The notes: generated by a model from the letters alone, not told the origin. Counted from the stretch's first letter, positions 20,361 through 30,040 are shown. The stretch is 64,000 bases of DNA from Brevibacterium spongiae (GCF_026168515.1 NZ_CP093443.1:1054001-1118000), one strand, 5' to 3'. Program-made: numbers and translations.

Positions 20361-21262
20361 GATGTCACCTTTCGCAGGGTGTTGCCGATCTGGTGGGTGG
20401 CGAGCACGATGGCCATGACCACGAAGCCGGGCAGCACGGTCAGCCACCATGCGGTGGCCACGAAGTTGCGGCCCTCGGCGATGATGAGGCCCCATTCGGG
20501 AGTGGGCGGCGGGGTGCCGTAGCCGAGGAATCCGAGCGTCGAGATCTGCAGGATCGCCGAACCGACCTGGAGGACCGCCAGGGACAGCACGGGTGAGATC
20601 GAGTTCGGGAGGATGTGGCGGAGAAGGACGGAGAAGAAGGTGCCGCCGGAACCGTAGGCCGCGGCCACGAAGTCGCTCGTATTGATCTGCACCGCCTGTG
20701 ACCTGGCGAGGCGGGCGAACTGGGCGATGGCCGTGACTCCGACGGCGATGGCCGCATTGATCGTGCCGAAGCCCAGGACGACGACGATCGAGAGGCTGAG
20801 CAGGATCGCGGGAATGGACAGCAGCACGTCGACGAGGCGCATGAGCACATCGTCGACGAGTCCGCGGCGGGTGCCTGCGATGAGCCCGATCGTAGTGCCG
20901 ATGATCAGGCCGACGCCGACGGCCACGAGCGCCGCCAGCAGGGACTGGGAGGCGCCGTAGACGACGCGGGTGAAGGCGTCGCGACCGGTCTGATCGGTGC
21001 CGAAGGGGTGTTCGAGGCTCGGTGCCAGCAGGGCGGGAGTGTCCCCGCCGTCATTGGGGTCGAAATGGGTGAACAGGCCGGGGAACAGCGCCCAGGCGAT
21101 CGCGATGAGCAGGACCAGGGCAGAGGCGATGGTGGCAGGGGTGAGTGCGGCACGTATCCGGCCGCTGCGTGCGCGCTTCGAGCCGGTGCCGTTCGTGTGG
21201 GTGTCCTGAGCGCTGGCGTTCTGGTCTCGATTGTCCTGACCGCGGGTGAAGACTGTGCTCAT
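20357..21262 (-). CDS. ABC transporter permease, DppC type
   Basis: 301 residues: a cytoplasmic polar N-terminus of about 35 residues, one membrane helix, a periplasmic segment with HPFGTDQTGRD (the classic DppC/OppC sequence), then about five helices. The cytoplasmic EAA-like loop that contacts the ATPase is AAAYGSGGTFFSVLLRHILPN. It overlaps the neighbouring permease and ATPase genes by four bases each. It forms the membrane channel with the DppB-type permease. Confidence 0.9.
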   Translation of the reverse strand: MSTVFTRGQDNRDQNASAQDTHTNGTGSKRARSGRIRAALTPATIASALVLLIAIAWALFPGLFTHFDPNDGGDTPALLAPSLEHPFGTDQTGRDAFTRVVYGASQSLLAALVAVGVGLIIGTTIGLIAGTRRGLVDDVLMRLVDVLLSIPAILLSLSIVVVLGFGTINAAIAVGVTAIAQFARLARSQAVQINTSDFVAAAYGSGGTFFSVLLRHILPNSISPVLSLAVLQVGSAILQISTLGFLGYGTPPPTPEWGLIIAEGRNFVATAWWLTVLPGFVVMAIVLATHQIGNTLRKVTS

Positions 21263-22389
21263 GAGTTCTTCTCCTTCGTCTCGCCTGCGGGTGCCTCACC
21301 TGCGTGCGCTTCGCCGGCAGGCGCGGCGGGATCGTCGTTCCAGTCGAGGTCGACGCCGACGCTCGCCGCAGACGCCGTAAGCGCCCGACGTGTGGGTTCG
21401 TCGTGGCTGCGCAGGCCTGACCTCGCCGAGGCGGAGCTGCGCTTCGTCCGCAGCCGGACGTCGATGACGGGGTAGAGGAGGTCGACGACGAGGTTGATGA
21501 TGACGTAGCCGAAGGTGGCGATGACGACGACGGCCAACAGGATCGGATTGTCGCGGTGGGTCACCGCCTGGGCGGTGATCAGCCCGATGCCGTTGCGGCC
21601 GAACACCGTCTCGGTGACCACGGCCCCGGCGACGAGCTCACCGAAGACGACCCCGATGATCGTCAGCCCCGGCAGCACCGCATTGCGGGCGACGGTGTGG
21701 ACGAGGATCCACAGTTCGGAGGCGCCCTTCGCGGTGGTCACCTTGACGAATCCGGAGGCCTGCACCTCGGTGATGGAGCGGATGAGCACCTGCGCGATCG
21801 GGGCCGAGAGCGGAACCGCCACGGTCAGCGTCGGCAGCACGAGCGCCTCGGCGGGTCCGGGATCGACGACGGAGACGAACCCGAGCTGGAAGGAGAAGAC
21901 CTGGATGAGCAGGATTCCGAGCCAGAACACGGGGATCGAGATGAAGAGGCTGGGCACCGAGTCGAGGACCCGACGCACCCGCGCGGCCGGCCCGGTGGCC
22001 GGACCGAAGGTCGCGAAGACGGCGATGATGACGGCAAGGACGAGTGCGGTGACGAACCCGGAGGCAGCGAGCACCGCGGTCGAGGGCAGAGCAGCCGCGA
22101 TGATCGTCGACACGGCAGCACCGGTCTGCACCGAATAGCCGAAGTCGCCGGTGAGGAACCCGGTGAGACTCGTGAGGTAGCGGCCGAACCAGGAGTCGTC
22201 GGCGCCGGTGGCCTCCCGGATCTCGGCGATCTGGTCGGGGGAGAGTCCGAGTGCAGGATCGGCGAAGCGGGCGGTGACGCCGTCACCGGGGATGAGGCTG
22301 AGCAGGATGAATGCCGCGGTGAAGGCCAGCAGCAGGACGAGGACGGCCTGGCCGAGGCGCAGCAGCAGATAGCGGGTGTCGAGGATCAT
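21259..22389 (-). CDS. ABC transporter permease, DppB type
   Basis: 376 residues. Begins RYLLLRLGQAVLVLLLAFTAAFILL, the typical DppB first helix, then a periplasmic stretch and five more helices with the EAA loop TAKGASELWILVHTVARNAVLP. The C-terminal 55 residues are a non-membrane, alanine/glutamate-rich tail (GEAHAGEAPAGET) longer than usual for this family. The ATG overlaps the stop of the binding-protein gene (ATGA). An upstream in-frame extension is antisense to the binding-protein gene and rejected. Confidence 0.9.
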   Translation of the reverse strand: MILDTRYLLLRLGQAVLVLLLAFTAAFILLSLIPGDGVTARFADPALGLSPDQIAEIREATGADDSWFGRYLTSLTGFLTGDFGYSVQTGAAVSTIIAAALPSTAVLAASGFVTALVLAVIIAVFATFGPATGPAARVRRVLDSVPSLFISIPVFWLGILLIQVFSFQLGFVSVVDPGPAEALVLPTLTVAVPLSAPIAQVLIRSITEVQASGFVKVTTAKGASELWILVHTVARNAVLPGLTIIGVVFGELVAGAVVTETVFGRNGIGLITAQAVTHRDNPILLAVVVIATFGYVIINLVVDLLYPVIDVRLRTKRSSASARSGLRSHDEPTRRALTASAASVGVDLDWNDDPAAPAGEAHAGEAPAGETKEKNS

Positions 22390-24125
22390 TTCTCTCCTGC
22401 CAGCCAGGTGCTGTAGAAGTCGGGGCGACCCACGGGTTCGGTGGTGAAGCCGTGGACGCGGCGGCGGAACGCGAAGACCTGCGGCTCTTCGAAGAACGGC
22501 AGCACATAGGCCTGGTCGACGAGGTAGTTCTGGACCGCCTCGGCGGCCTGCTGGCGCTTCTCGTGATTCGGTTCGGAGGCGAGTGTGTCGAGGAGTTCGT
22601 CGACCTTCGCGTCGATCGACTCGTCGTCGGCATCCGTGCGGTCGGCGCCGTTGAGGAAGACATCGCGGTTGACCGAGGAGTAGTTCGAGCGCAGATTGTC
22701 GAAGTCGGCACGGGCGACCATCGAATGGTAGATCTGCACAGTGTCGAGATCGAGGGCGTCCAAGGTCTGCTTCGATTGGTCGCCGGGGTTGATCGCCAAG
22801 CGTACGCCCACCCGTCGCAGCTGCTGCTGGATGAGGGTCTGGACCTCGTTCGAACGAGGCTGCGGCAGTGCGATATTCACCGTCAGAGCCAGCGGCTGCC
22901 CGTCTTTGACCCGGTAGCCCTGTCCGTTGCGTTCGCTCCACCCGGCCTGGTCGAGGAGGCGATTCGCCGTGTCCGGGTCATAGTCCCAGGAGCCGGACTG
23001 ATCGGTGTAGCCCATCGCGCCCTTGGCCAGCAGGCCGGTGGCCAGCGGGTAGTTCGGGGTGAAGAGCTTGTCGACGATCTCCTGCCGATCGATCGCGGCG
23101 ATGAGCGCACGCCGAACGTCGATATCGGACAACAGGTCGTGGCGGAACCTGAAGTTGATGCTGTTGTTGATCCCGTTCGTCGCCTTCGCGTAGAGGCGCA
23201 GCCCCTGCTCGGTCACGCGGGACTCATCGGGTGCCTGGACGTCGCGGACGCCGTCGGCCTGCCCGGAGAGCACAGCTCCGATGCGCACGGAGTATTCGCT
23301 GTTGGTCAGGTAGTCGATGCCGTCGAGGTGGGCCCGACCCTGATGGTCCAGGTGAGGAGGCGCCCAATCGTAGTCCTCGCGGGCCCGGACCGAGAGCTTC
23401 GTGCCGATGGTCTCATCCGTGATGTGGAAGGGCCCGCACGTGTGGATCCGGGTGGCTCCTCCGGGGCCGAATCCTTCGGCATCGAGGGCGAGAGTGGAAT
23501 CGGCGAGCAGTCCCGCGTTCATCGTCGAGGTCGCCTGCGCGAACCCGGGGGAGGGCGCGGAGAAGTGGAAGCGCACCCGGTGGTCGTCGAGGACTTCGCT
23601 GCGGTCGTAGTTCGAGATCTGCTCGGACACCGGCAGGGTGCGGGACTCGTCGCCGCGGCCGAAGAGATCGAAGTTCTTCGCAACGTTCGCAGGCGTCAGC
23701 GGGGAGCCGTCCGAATAGGTCACCCCCTCGCGGAGGGTGAAGGTGTATGTGGTCGCATCGGCATTCGTCTCCGGCAGTTCGGTGGCCAGCCACGGGTGCA
23801 GCTCGAGGGTCTTCGGATCCTGCCACAGCAGACGCGCGGAGATGTTGTTCATGATTCCGCCGTTGGGGTAGAAGCCGACCGACGGCGGGTAGAGCAGCGT
23901 CCACGTCTGCGGTTCGAAGTACGTGAGCACTCCGCCGCGCACGGGTTCCCCTCCCGAGAGGGAACCGGTGTCGTCCGGTGTGCAGGCGCTGAGGGTGAGC
24001 AGGGTGCCGAGGCCGAGGCCGAGGCTGAGAACCGAGCGGCGGTCGAGATGGCGCGAGGCAGTGCGTGTCGAAGAAGTGCGCGTCGAAGCGGTGCGCGCCG
24101 AGGAGGTGGGACGGTGATCCGTCAT
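22386..24125 (-). CDS. ABC transporter substrate-binding lipoprotein, KPN_01854 type (SBP family 5)
   Basis: 579 residues, first gene of the operon. An unusually long, Thr/Ser/Arg-rich N-region (repeats of RTAST and RTSST) precedes RRSVLSLGLGLGTLL and the lipobox LSAC (Cys at about residue 48); the twin Arg suggests Tat export is possible. The mature part is a family 5 peptide/nickel-type binding protein (GGVLTYFEP, YTFTLREGVTYSDGSPLTPANV). Together with the LLM and AhpD-like genes it matches the KPN_01854 group (TIGR04028). It delivers the unknown substrate to the DppBC-like permeases. Confidence 0.88.
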   Translation of the reverse strand: MTDHRPTSSARTASTRTSSTRTASRHLDRRSVLSLGLGLGTLLTLSACTPDDTGSLSGGEPVRGGVLTYFEPQTWTLLYPPSVGFYPNGGIMNNISARLLWQDPKTLELHPWLATELPETNADATTYTFTLREGVTYSDGSPLTPANVAKNFDLFGRGDESRTLPVSEQISNYDRSEVLDDHRVRFHFSAPSPGFAQATSTMNAGLLADSTLALDAEGFGPGGATRIHTCGPFHITDETIGTKLSVRAREDYDWAPPHLDHQGRAHLDGIDYLTNSEYSVRIGAVLSGQADGVRDVQAPDESRVTEQGLRLYAKATNGINNSINFRFRHDLLSDIDVRRALIAAIDRQEIVDKLFTPNYPLATGLLAKGAMGYTDQSGSWDYDPDTANRLLDQAGWSERNGQGYRVKDGQPLALTVNIALPQPRSNEVQTLIQQQLRRVGVRLAINPGDQSKQTLDALDLDTVQIYHSMVARADFDNLRSNYSSVNRDVFLNGADRTDADDESIDAKVDELLDTLASEPNHEKRQQAAEAVQNYLVDQAYVLPFFEEPQVFAFRRRVHGFTTEPVGRPDFYSTWLAGEK

Positions 24126-24306
24126 TGACAGAGGTCCTTCGGGCCGGAGGGATGGAACTGCGAAATCTGCGTGTGATAGTTCAACAATATGTGGACATTG
24201 CCGACGTCATCACGTGACGAGCGGGGCGAAGTCCAGTGCGGGGCCCGAGGTGCTTGTGCATGCTTCGAGTAAAGCCCATCCGTGCAATGGCAGTCAATTC
24301 GGGGCT

Positions 24307-24312
24307 TAATAT
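24307..24312 (+). promoter_or_regulatory. -10 box of leaderless VOC gene
   Basis: TAATAT ends six bases before the ATG at 24319 and no Shine-Dalgarno sequence is present. It lies in the 193-base divergent gap with the ABC/LLM operon, which also contains a CGTCA-N5-TGACG inverted repeat at 24206-24220 as a possible shared operator. Confidence 0.5.
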
Positions 24313-24318
24313 TGAGAC

Positions 24319-24999
24319 ATGTTGAGAAACGCAGTTTTCGATCACCTCGTCATCGCCGTTCCTGACCTCGATGAATGTGTTGAGCAATCAAAGGAACTTC
24401 TGGGCTTGGCGCCGGACGCGGGTGGCGCACATCCCGGGCTGGGGACGGCCAATGCGCTGCTCGGCCTCGAGCTGGGAGCCGACGTGGCGCAGGCGCTCGG
24501 CGGTGGCGCCGGTCGCGAGGCGCTGACGTATCTGGAGCTCCTCGGGCCGGACCCCGAACAGGACCCGTCGCTGGCAGCATCGCGGTTGGCCGGCATCACC
24601 GCTCCTGCGGTGCAGAGATGGGCGATCCGTCCCGACGACTTCGACGAACTCGTCGCGGACGCTGACCGTTCACGAGAACCGCGCATCAGCCTCGGCGAGG
24701 TCCATGACATGACCCGACGAACACCGGACGGGCAGCTGCTGGATTGGCGGCTGACGAGGCGGACCCCGCTGGCCTGGTCGGGGATCCAGCCATTCCTCAT
24801 CGACTGGAAGAACACCGAGCATCCGGCGAGCCGGACAATGCCGCGGGTCAGCCTCGAGAGGATGTGGGCCACGAGCAGCGACCCCGCAGCCGTCCGCGCC
24901 GTCTGGGACTTCTTCGGCATTGCCCTCGACGTCGAAGCAGGGGAGACTGATGGCCTACACGCTCTTCTGAAAGGTCCGGGTGGATCATGGACTCTCTGA
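24319..24999 (+). CDS. Glyoxalase-like (VOC) protein, first of a tandem pair
   Basis: 226 residues of the glyoxalase-like domain family (PF13468 type): FDHLVIAVPDLDECVEQSKELLGL at the start, GAHPGLGTANALLGL, TYLELLGPDPEQ and QPFLIDWKNTEHP. It is clearly paralogous to the next gene, with the same blocks in the same order. Divergently transcribed from the ABC/LLM operon, so a role linked to that pathway is possible. Substrate and activity unknown. The 3' end overlaps the next gene by 13 bases. Confidence 0.8.
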   Translation: MLRNAVFDHLVIAVPDLDECVEQSKELLGLAPDAGGAHPGLGTANALLGLELGADVAQALGGGAGREALTYLELLGPDPEQDPSLAASRLAGITAPAVQRWAIRPDDFDELVADADRSREPRISLGEVHDMTRRTPDGQLLDWRLTRRTPLAWSGIQPFLIDWKNTEHPASRTMPRVSLERMWATSSDPAAVRAVWDFFGIALDVEAGETDGLHALLKGPGGSWTL

Positions 25000-25655
25000 A
25001 CACCATTCCCGCAGAACTCGACCATCTCATCATCACTGTGCCCGACCTCGAGGCCGGGGTCGCCGCAGTGGAGGAGGCCACCGGAGTCCGCGCCGTTGCC
25101 GGCGGTTCACATCCGGGCCGGGGGACCGCGAACTATCTGCTCGGCCTCGCCCCGACAGGCTGGGCGGACGGCGCACACACGTACCTGGAGATCCTCGGCC
25201 CCGATCCGCAGCAGGAGACGCCGGCCGATGGCACCCTGCCGCTCGACGCACACCTGGCTGACGGACTGACCCTGCAGACGTGGGCGATCCATCCGCACGC
25301 CTTCCTCGCCAAGATCGCCGGCGCAAACACCGCGGGCATCGACTTCGGCGAGGTCCGCGACATGTCCCGGGAGACCGCCGAAGGCGAGCTCCTCGAATGG
25401 CGGCTGACCTCCCGCTCCCCGCTGCCGCATGACGGTGCGCAGCCATTCCTCATCGACTGGGGAGAATCCGTCCACCCCGCCGAGGCGGCCCTGCCCGCCC
25501 TCGAACTGCTCGATTTCCGTGTGGAATCCCCAGCGCCCGAATCGGCGCGGGACGTGCTCGAGGTCCTCGGGGCCGGCGACACCACAGTGGTGCAGGGGCA
25601 GAAGCCTCGTCTGCGTGCCCGCCTGCGCGGGCCCGGCGGCGTCCTCGAGTTCTGA
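24987..25655 (+). CDS. Glyoxalase-like (VOC) protein, second of a tandem pair
   Basis: 222 residues and a paralogue of the preceding gene: LDHLIITVPDLEAGVAAVEEATGV, GSHPGRGTANYLLGL, TYLEILGPDPQQ, FGEVRDMSRETAEGELLEWRLTSR and QPFLIDWGESVHP align block by block. The start (ATG 24987) lies 13 bases inside the first gene, with aggtccgggtgg upstream, so the pair is translationally coupled. The second half has diverged more than the first, suggesting an old duplication with possibly different ligands. Confidence 0.8.
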   Translation: MDSLNTIPAELDHLIITVPDLEAGVAAVEEATGVRAVAGGSHPGRGTANYLLGLAPTGWADGAHTYLEILGPDPQQETPADGTLPLDAHLADGLTLQTWAIHPHAFLAKIAGANTAGIDFGEVRDMSRETAEGELLEWRLTSRSPLPHDGAQPFLIDWGESVHPAEAALPALELLDFRVESPAPESARDVLEVLGAGDTTVVQGQKPRLRARLRGPGGVLEF

Positions 25656-25681
25656 CATCGCCGAGAAACACATCCGGCGAC

Positions 25682-25687
25682 TAGACT
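25682..25687 (+). promoter_or_regulatory. -10 box of leaderless DUF3152 gene
   Basis: TAGACT ends seven bases before the GTG at 25695, without a ribosome-binding site, and supports that start. Confidence 0.5.
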
Positions 25688-25694
25688 CGCAGTC

Positions 25695-26492
25695 GTGCTC
25701 AGTCGAACTCGTTCTGCCTCCCGCCCTGGCCTCCGCCGCCTGACTTCTCTCGCCGCCGTCTCGCTGTTCATCAGCCTCAGCGCCTGCGCTTCCGGCACCG
25801 AGTCGGAGACTCGACCGACGCCGAAGGCGGCCGAGACAACAGGCGCATCCGCCGGTCCGAGCGATCGGGCCAGCAGTCAGCCGAGCGATGACCCGACGGA
25901 GTCCCCGTCGCCGACCGAGACCGCGAACGTCGATGACGCGGGAGCCAAGGGCGTGACCGAGGCCGACATCGACATGAGCGGCAGCGGCGAATGGGACCGT
26001 CCGAAGAAGGAGACCGGCCCCAACCGCAAGGGTGGGAAGACCTTCAAGGTGGCCCTGCGCGTCGAGGATAACCTGCCCATCGACGTCGACGAGGCGGGCG
26101 ACTTCATCATCCAGACACTCCAGGACGAGCGCGGCTGGCAGGACATGGACGACGTCTCCATCGAACTCGTCGATGAGGGCCAGGACACGATGATCTCGAT
26201 CGCCAGCCCGGACACCGTTGATGAGATGTGCCTGCCGCTGCGCACCCTGGGCAAGCTCTCCTGCCGCAATGGACCGAACGTCATCCTCAACGCGAAGCGC
26301 TGGGTCTCGGCCACCGACGAGTTCGACGACATCGTCCAGTACCGCCATTACCTCATCAACCACGAGGTCGGACATGCGCTGGGCCATGGCCACGAATCCT
26401 GCCCCGGGCCGGGCAAGACCGCGCCGCTCATGCAGCAGCAGACGAAGGGCCTGCAGGGCTGCGAACCCAATGGCTGGCCTTCGAAAGGATAG
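25695..26492 (+). CDS. DUF3152 lipoprotein with zinc-protease-like motif
   Basis: 265 residues. Signal peptide with lipobox ([10 protein letters not shown], Cys near residue 33), then a Ser/Pro/Thr-rich linker of about 60 residues, then a DUF3152 domain. The domain contains [14 protein letters not shown] (HExxHxxGxxH, metzincin-like, about residue 222) and the family ending [18 protein letters not shown], so it probably is a secreted, membrane-anchored zinc protein in the cell envelope. Proteolytic activity of this actinobacterial family is presumed from the motif only. GTG start by the leaderless -10 box. Confidence 0.85.
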   Translation: MLSRTRSASRPGLRRLTSLAAVSLFISLSACASGTESETRPTPKAAETTGASAGPSDRASSQPSDDPTESPSPTETANVDDAGAKGVTEADIDMSGSGEWDRPKKETGPNRKGGKTFKVALRVEDNLPIDVDEAGDFIIQTLQDERGWQDMDDVSIELVDEGQDTMISIASPDTVDEMCLPLRTLGKLSCRNGPNVILNAKRWVSATDEFDDIVQYRHYLINHEVGHALGHGHESCPGPGKTAPLMQQQTKGLQGCEPNGWPSKG

Positions 26493-26524
26493 TCCGGGAA
26501 TAACTTCGCGTCGCCTCCTGTTGA

Positions 26525-26543
26525 TTGAGTCGTATACGCTCAA
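26525..26543 (+). promoter_or_regulatory. HAIR element (HspR-binding site)
   Basis: TTGAGT-N7-GCTCAA matches the actinobacterial HAIR consensus CTTGAGT-N7-ACTCAAG except for the outermost base and one A/G change. It ends 21 bases before the TTG start of the Clp ATPase gene. HspR represses chaperone/Clp genes and is released on heat or unfolded-protein stress. Confidence 0.75.
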
Positions 26544-26564
26544 CTTTCAATGAGGAGGTCAGCT

Positions 26565-29108
26565 TTGGCCACATTCTTCGGACCCGCAGGTTCGGGCGGA
26601 GACTCGTTCGACGAGTTCCTCGCCCGCTTCCTCCAGGGACAGCACGGAGCCCGTCGCGGACGGTCCGTCGACATCAATCGCCTGCTCAGCAAGCGCAGCC
26701 ACGAAGTCATCGAGGCCGCCGCGGAATTCGCGGGCAGGCACGGACAGTCCGAGGTCGACGCACTCCACATCCTGCGCACCATGGTCGACTCCGAACCCGG
26801 AATCTCCGCTGTGCGGCAGGCCGATGCCGACCCCGAGGCGATCGCCGGCAGCATCGAGGAGCGCCTTCCGGCCAGCACCGACACCGAGCCGGACTCCACA
26901 CCCACGCTCACCGGATCCGCCCAGCGCGCACTGCTCGACGCCTACCAGGTCGCCCGTGCCTTCGGCTCGACCTACATCGACCCCGAACACATCTTCTTCG
27001 CCTTCGTGCTCAATCAGGAGATGCCCGCCGGACGGATCCTCGCCCAGGCAGGAGTCACGCAGGCAGCACTCCAGGCCGGAGCCGAAGCCGCCGAAGCCGG
27101 AATGCACCCCGGGCAGGGCGCTGACGGCGAGGACGGTGCGGAATCGGTCCTCGAGAAGTACGGAACCGATCTCACGGCACTCGCCGCCGAAGGCCGCCTC
27201 GACCCGGTCATCGGCCGCTCGGAGGAGATCGAGCAGACCATCGAGATCCTCGCGCGCCGGACGAAGAACAACCCCGTCCTCCTCGGCGAGGCAGGCGTGG
27301 GCAAAACCGCGATCGCCGAAGGGCTGGCTCAGGCCATCCACGCCGGCGAAGTGCCCAAACAGCTGCACGGCAAACGCATCATCTCCCTCGACATGCCGGG
27401 AATGCTCGCTGGCACCCGCTACCGCGGAGACTTCGAAGAGCGGCTGACAGGAGCGCTGAATGAGATCGCCGACGACGGTGACATGATCGTCTTCGTCGAC
27501 GAACTCCACACGCTCGTCGGTGCCGGCGGCAACGGCGAAGCGAACTCGATGGACGCCGGAAACATCCTCAAACCACGCCTGGCCCGCGGCGATCTGCACA
27601 TGATCGGTGCGACCACGCTCAAGGAATACCGGACGATCGAGAAGGATTCGGCGCTCGAACGTCGATTCCAGCCGGTGACCGTGGGCGAACCGAGTGTCGA
27701 AGACGCCGTGACGATCCTCGACGGACTGAAGGACCGCTACGCCGAATTCCACGAGGTCACGTACACGCCCGAGGCGATCCGCGCAGCCGTCGAACTGTCC
27801 AACCGCTACATCACCGACCGGTTCCTGCCGGACAAGGCCATCGACCTCATCGACCAGGCCGGTGCCCGGATGTCGCTGAAGCGCGGACCTGGCGTCGACA
27901 TCGACGCGCTCAAGCTCAACCTCTCCGAGCTCGAGGCCGAAAAGAAGTCCGCGATCGAGGTCGAGGACTACGAACGTGCCGGACGCCTGCGCGATGAGAC
28001 CGCCGAGGTGGCCCAGCGCATCGAGTCCGCGGAGAACCGTGAGGCGACCACCGAGATGACCGCCGCCGAGGCGATCATCGACGAACAGGAGATCGCCCAG
28101 GTGATCTCCCGCGCCACCGGAATCCCGGCGGCACGGATGACACAGAGTCAGAAGGCTCGCCTGGCGACCATGGAAGACGTCCTCCACGACCGGGTGGTCG
28201 GGCAGGACGAAGCGGTGACCGCGGTCTCACGCGCCATCCGCCGCAGCCAGACCGGAATGAGCGACCCGAACCGACCGATCGGCAGCTTCCTGTTCCTCGG
28301 CCCCACCGGTGTCGGCAAGACCGAACTGGCCAAGGCACTCGCACAGACCCTGTTCGATGACGAGTCCGCCATGATCCGCTTCGACATGAGCGAATTCGGC
28401 GAACGTCACACGGTCTCGCGCCTCGTCGGTGCACCTCCCGGCTACGTCGGCTACGACGAAGCCGGACAGCTCACCGAGCAGGTCCGCCGCCGTCCGTACT
28501 CGGTCATCCTCCTCGACGAGGTCGAGAAGGCGCACCCGGATGCGTTCAACCTGCTGCTGCAGGTCCTCGACGACGGACGCCTCACCGATGGTCAGGGGCG
28601 GACGGTCGACTTCCGCAACACCGTCATCATCATGACCTCCAACCTCGGTTCGGAGTTCATGTCCGGCAACCCGCTGGGCTTCAGCTCCGGCGACTCCGGG
28701 GATGCGGAGAAGGATCTCAAGGCGAAGGTCATGGGGCGGCTCAAGGAGTTCATGCGGCCCGAGTTCATCAACCGCATCGATGACACCGTGATGTTCTCCC
28801 GCCTCGACCGGGATCAGCTGCACGCGATCGTGGGACATCAGCTCGAGGCCTCGAAGCAGCGTCTGCAGGCGCAGGGCATCTCCCTCGATGTCTCCGCCGA
28901 GGCGCTCGACTGGCTCGCGGACAAGGGCTACGAACCCGAGTTCGGTGCCCGCCCGCTGCGTCGGGTCATCCAGCGTGAGCTCGACGACCGCATCGCCGAT
29001 CTCCTCGTCACCGAGGCCGTCGATGAGGGCGGACGCATCCGCGCCGCCGTCGTCGACGGGGATCTCACGGTCACGCCCGAGACCACGCCGGAGACCGTCA
29101 CCGCCTGA
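26565..29108 (+). CDS. Clp/Hsp100 AAA+ unfoldase, ClpC-like with ClpP-docking loop
   Basis: About 847 residues with two AAA+ rings: Walker A GEAGVGKT (about residue 241) and GPTGVGKT (about 578), double Clp-N repeats at residues 40-180, and between the rings a short UVR-like helix pair ([16 protein letters not shown]) as in ClpC rather than the long ClpB coil. In ring 2 the loop NPLGFSSG (about 702) is the LGF/IGF motif by which Clp ATPases dock ClpP. The N-terminus has an unusual Gly/Phe head ([16 protein letters not shown]). TTG 26565 is preferred to ATG 26550 because AGGAGG (26553-26558) sits six bases before it. The HAIR box predicts HspR control. Confidence 0.87.
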   Translation: MATFFGPAGSGGDSFDEFLARFLQGQHGARRGRSVDINRLLSKRSHEVIEAAAEFAGRHGQSEVDALHILRTMVDSEPGISAVRQADADPEAIAGSIEERLPASTDTEPDSTPTLTGSAQRALLDAYQVARAFGSTYIDPEHIFFAFVLNQEMPAGRILAQAGVTQAALQAGAEAAEAGMHPGQGADGEDGAESVLEKYGTDLTALAAEGRLDPVIGRSEEIEQTIEILARRTKNNPVLLGEAGVGKTAIAEGLAQAIHAGEVPKQLHGKRIISLDMPGMLAGTRYRGDFEERLTGALNEIADDGDMIVFVDELHTLVGAGGNGEANSMDAGNILKPRLARGDLHMIGATTLKEYRTIEKDSALERRFQPVTVGEPSVEDAVTILDGLKDRYAEFHEVTYTPEAIRAAVELSNRYITDRFLPDKAIDLIDQAGARMSLKRGPGVDIDALKLNLSELEAEKKSAIEVEDYERAGRLRDETAEVAQRIESAENREATTEMTAAEAIIDEQEIAQVISRATGIPAARMTQSQKARLATMEDVLHDRVVGQDEAVTAVSRAIRRSQTGMSDPNRPIGSFLFLGPTGVGKTELAKALAQTLFDDESAMIRFDMSEFGERHTVSRLVGAPPGYVGYDEAGQLTEQVRRRPYSVILLDEVEKAHPDAFNLLLQVLDDGRLTDGQGRTVDFRNTVIIMTSNLGSEFMSGNPLGFSSGDSGDAEKDLKAKVMGRLKEFMRPEFINRIDDTVMFSRLDRDQLHAIVGHQLEASKQRLQAQGISLDVSAEALDWLADKGYEPEFGARPLRRVIQRELDDRIADLLVTEAVDEGGRIRAAVVDGDLTVTPETTPETVTA

Positions 29109-29150
29109 CACCGAGGCGGCGGCCGGCCGTCTGGCCGGAGCTGACGCTGA

Positions 29151-29190
29151 GAGCCCGGGGCGAAGGATTCCGATCCTTCGCCCCGGGCTC
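29151..29190. terminator. Bidirectional hairpin terminator
   Basis: Perfect 18-bp stem (gagcccggggcgaaggat and its complement) with a 4-base loop, lying between the convergent Clp ATPase and yidC genes. There is no clear T run, as usual for high-GC actinobacteria. Confidence 0.8.
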
Positions 29191-29224
29191 GTTCGCTCCC
29201 GTGGGCTCGTGCCGTACGTCTGGC

Positions 29225-30040
29225 TCAGTCGGCGACGCGAGTATTCGTCTCCGACTGGTCCTCGTTCGCGCCGAGGAGGCGATTGAGGACCAGCCGTTCG
29301 CCGAGCGTCCACGTGGTCGTCGTCGCGAGGTAGAGCGCGGCGGCCAGGGGCACGAAGAGTGCGAAGATCGCGGTGAGGAAGGGCATGAAGCTCAGCGTCT
29401 TCATCACGCCCGAGAGGTCCGGCATCTGTGGAGCATCTGATCCGTTTCTGCCGGCCGCCGGGGCCGCGGGCGTCTCCGGGGTCGCGGGTGTGAGCAGGTG
29501 GCGGGAGAATCCTGCGACGACGGCGATGAGCACGACGAGGACGAGGTAGACGGTGATCGCGGTGCCGGTCAGGTCCCCGGCGCCCAGCAGCTTCACGAAG
29601 CTCGTGGACAGGGGGAGCCCGAACAGCGTGTGCCCGAGCAGGTCGTTGGCGTGCCCGCCGATCGTGGCGTTGATGAACAGCCCGTAGACGGCCATGAGCA
29701 CCGGTATCTGCGCGAGCACCGGCAGGCACCCGGCGAAGGGAGAGGCGTTCTCCTCCTTGTACAGCTCCATGAGTTTCTGCTGCATGAGTTCGGGCTGCTT
29801 CTTGTATTTCGTCTGCAGCGCGCTGATCTTCGGCGCGAGCCGCTTCCGGGTGATCCCGGCCCTGACCTGAGACACTCCGACGGGGATGAGCACGGCACGG
29901 ACGAGGACGGTGAGCACGATGACGGCCAGCGCTGCGCTGAAGCCCCCGGCCAGGGGTTCGAGGAAGGAGCTGATCGCTGTGACCACCGTATAGGCGGCTT
30001 CGACGAGCAGGCGGATGGGCAGGAATTCGTAGATGTTCAT
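29225..30040 (-). CDS. YidC/Oxa1 family membrane protein insertase (probable second copy)
   Basis: 271 residues with the YidC/Oxa1 core: a first core helix followed by the conserved basic RKRLAPKISALQTKYKKQPELMQQKLMELYKEENASPFAGCLPVLAQIPVL and four more helices. It lacks the long N-terminal domain of main YidC proteins and is not near rpmH/rnpA, so it is probably the accessory YidC2-type copy. It inserts membrane proteins, alone or with SecYEG. A Pro/Ala-rich cytoplasmic loop (about residues 180-205) is variable. An upstream small membrane gene on the same strand may be its partner. Confidence 0.9.
   Translation of the reverse strand: MNIYEFLPIRLLVEAAYTVVTAISSFLEPLAGGFSAALAVIVLTVLVRAVLIPVGVSQVRAGITRKRLAPKISALQTKYKKQPELMQQKLMELYKEENASPFAGCLPVLAQIPVLMAVYGLFINATIGGHANDLLGHTLFGLPLSTSFVKLLGAGDLTGTAITVYLVLVVLIAVVAGFSRHLLTPATPETPAAPAAGRNGSDAPQMPDLSGVMKTLSFMPFLTAIFALFVPLAAALYLATTTTWTLGERLVLNRLLGANEDQSETNTRVAD

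Noticed and set aside
22390..22941. 184-residue N-terminal extension of the DppB-type permease
   Set aside because: It is out-of-frame sequence of the binding-protein gene; the ATGA overlap at 22386-22389 gives the standard first helix.
24206..24220. CGTCA-N5-TGACG as a defined operator of the ABC/LLM operon
   Set aside because: Short symmetric pairs of this size arise often by chance in GC-rich DNA, and the site has no match to a known regulator motif.
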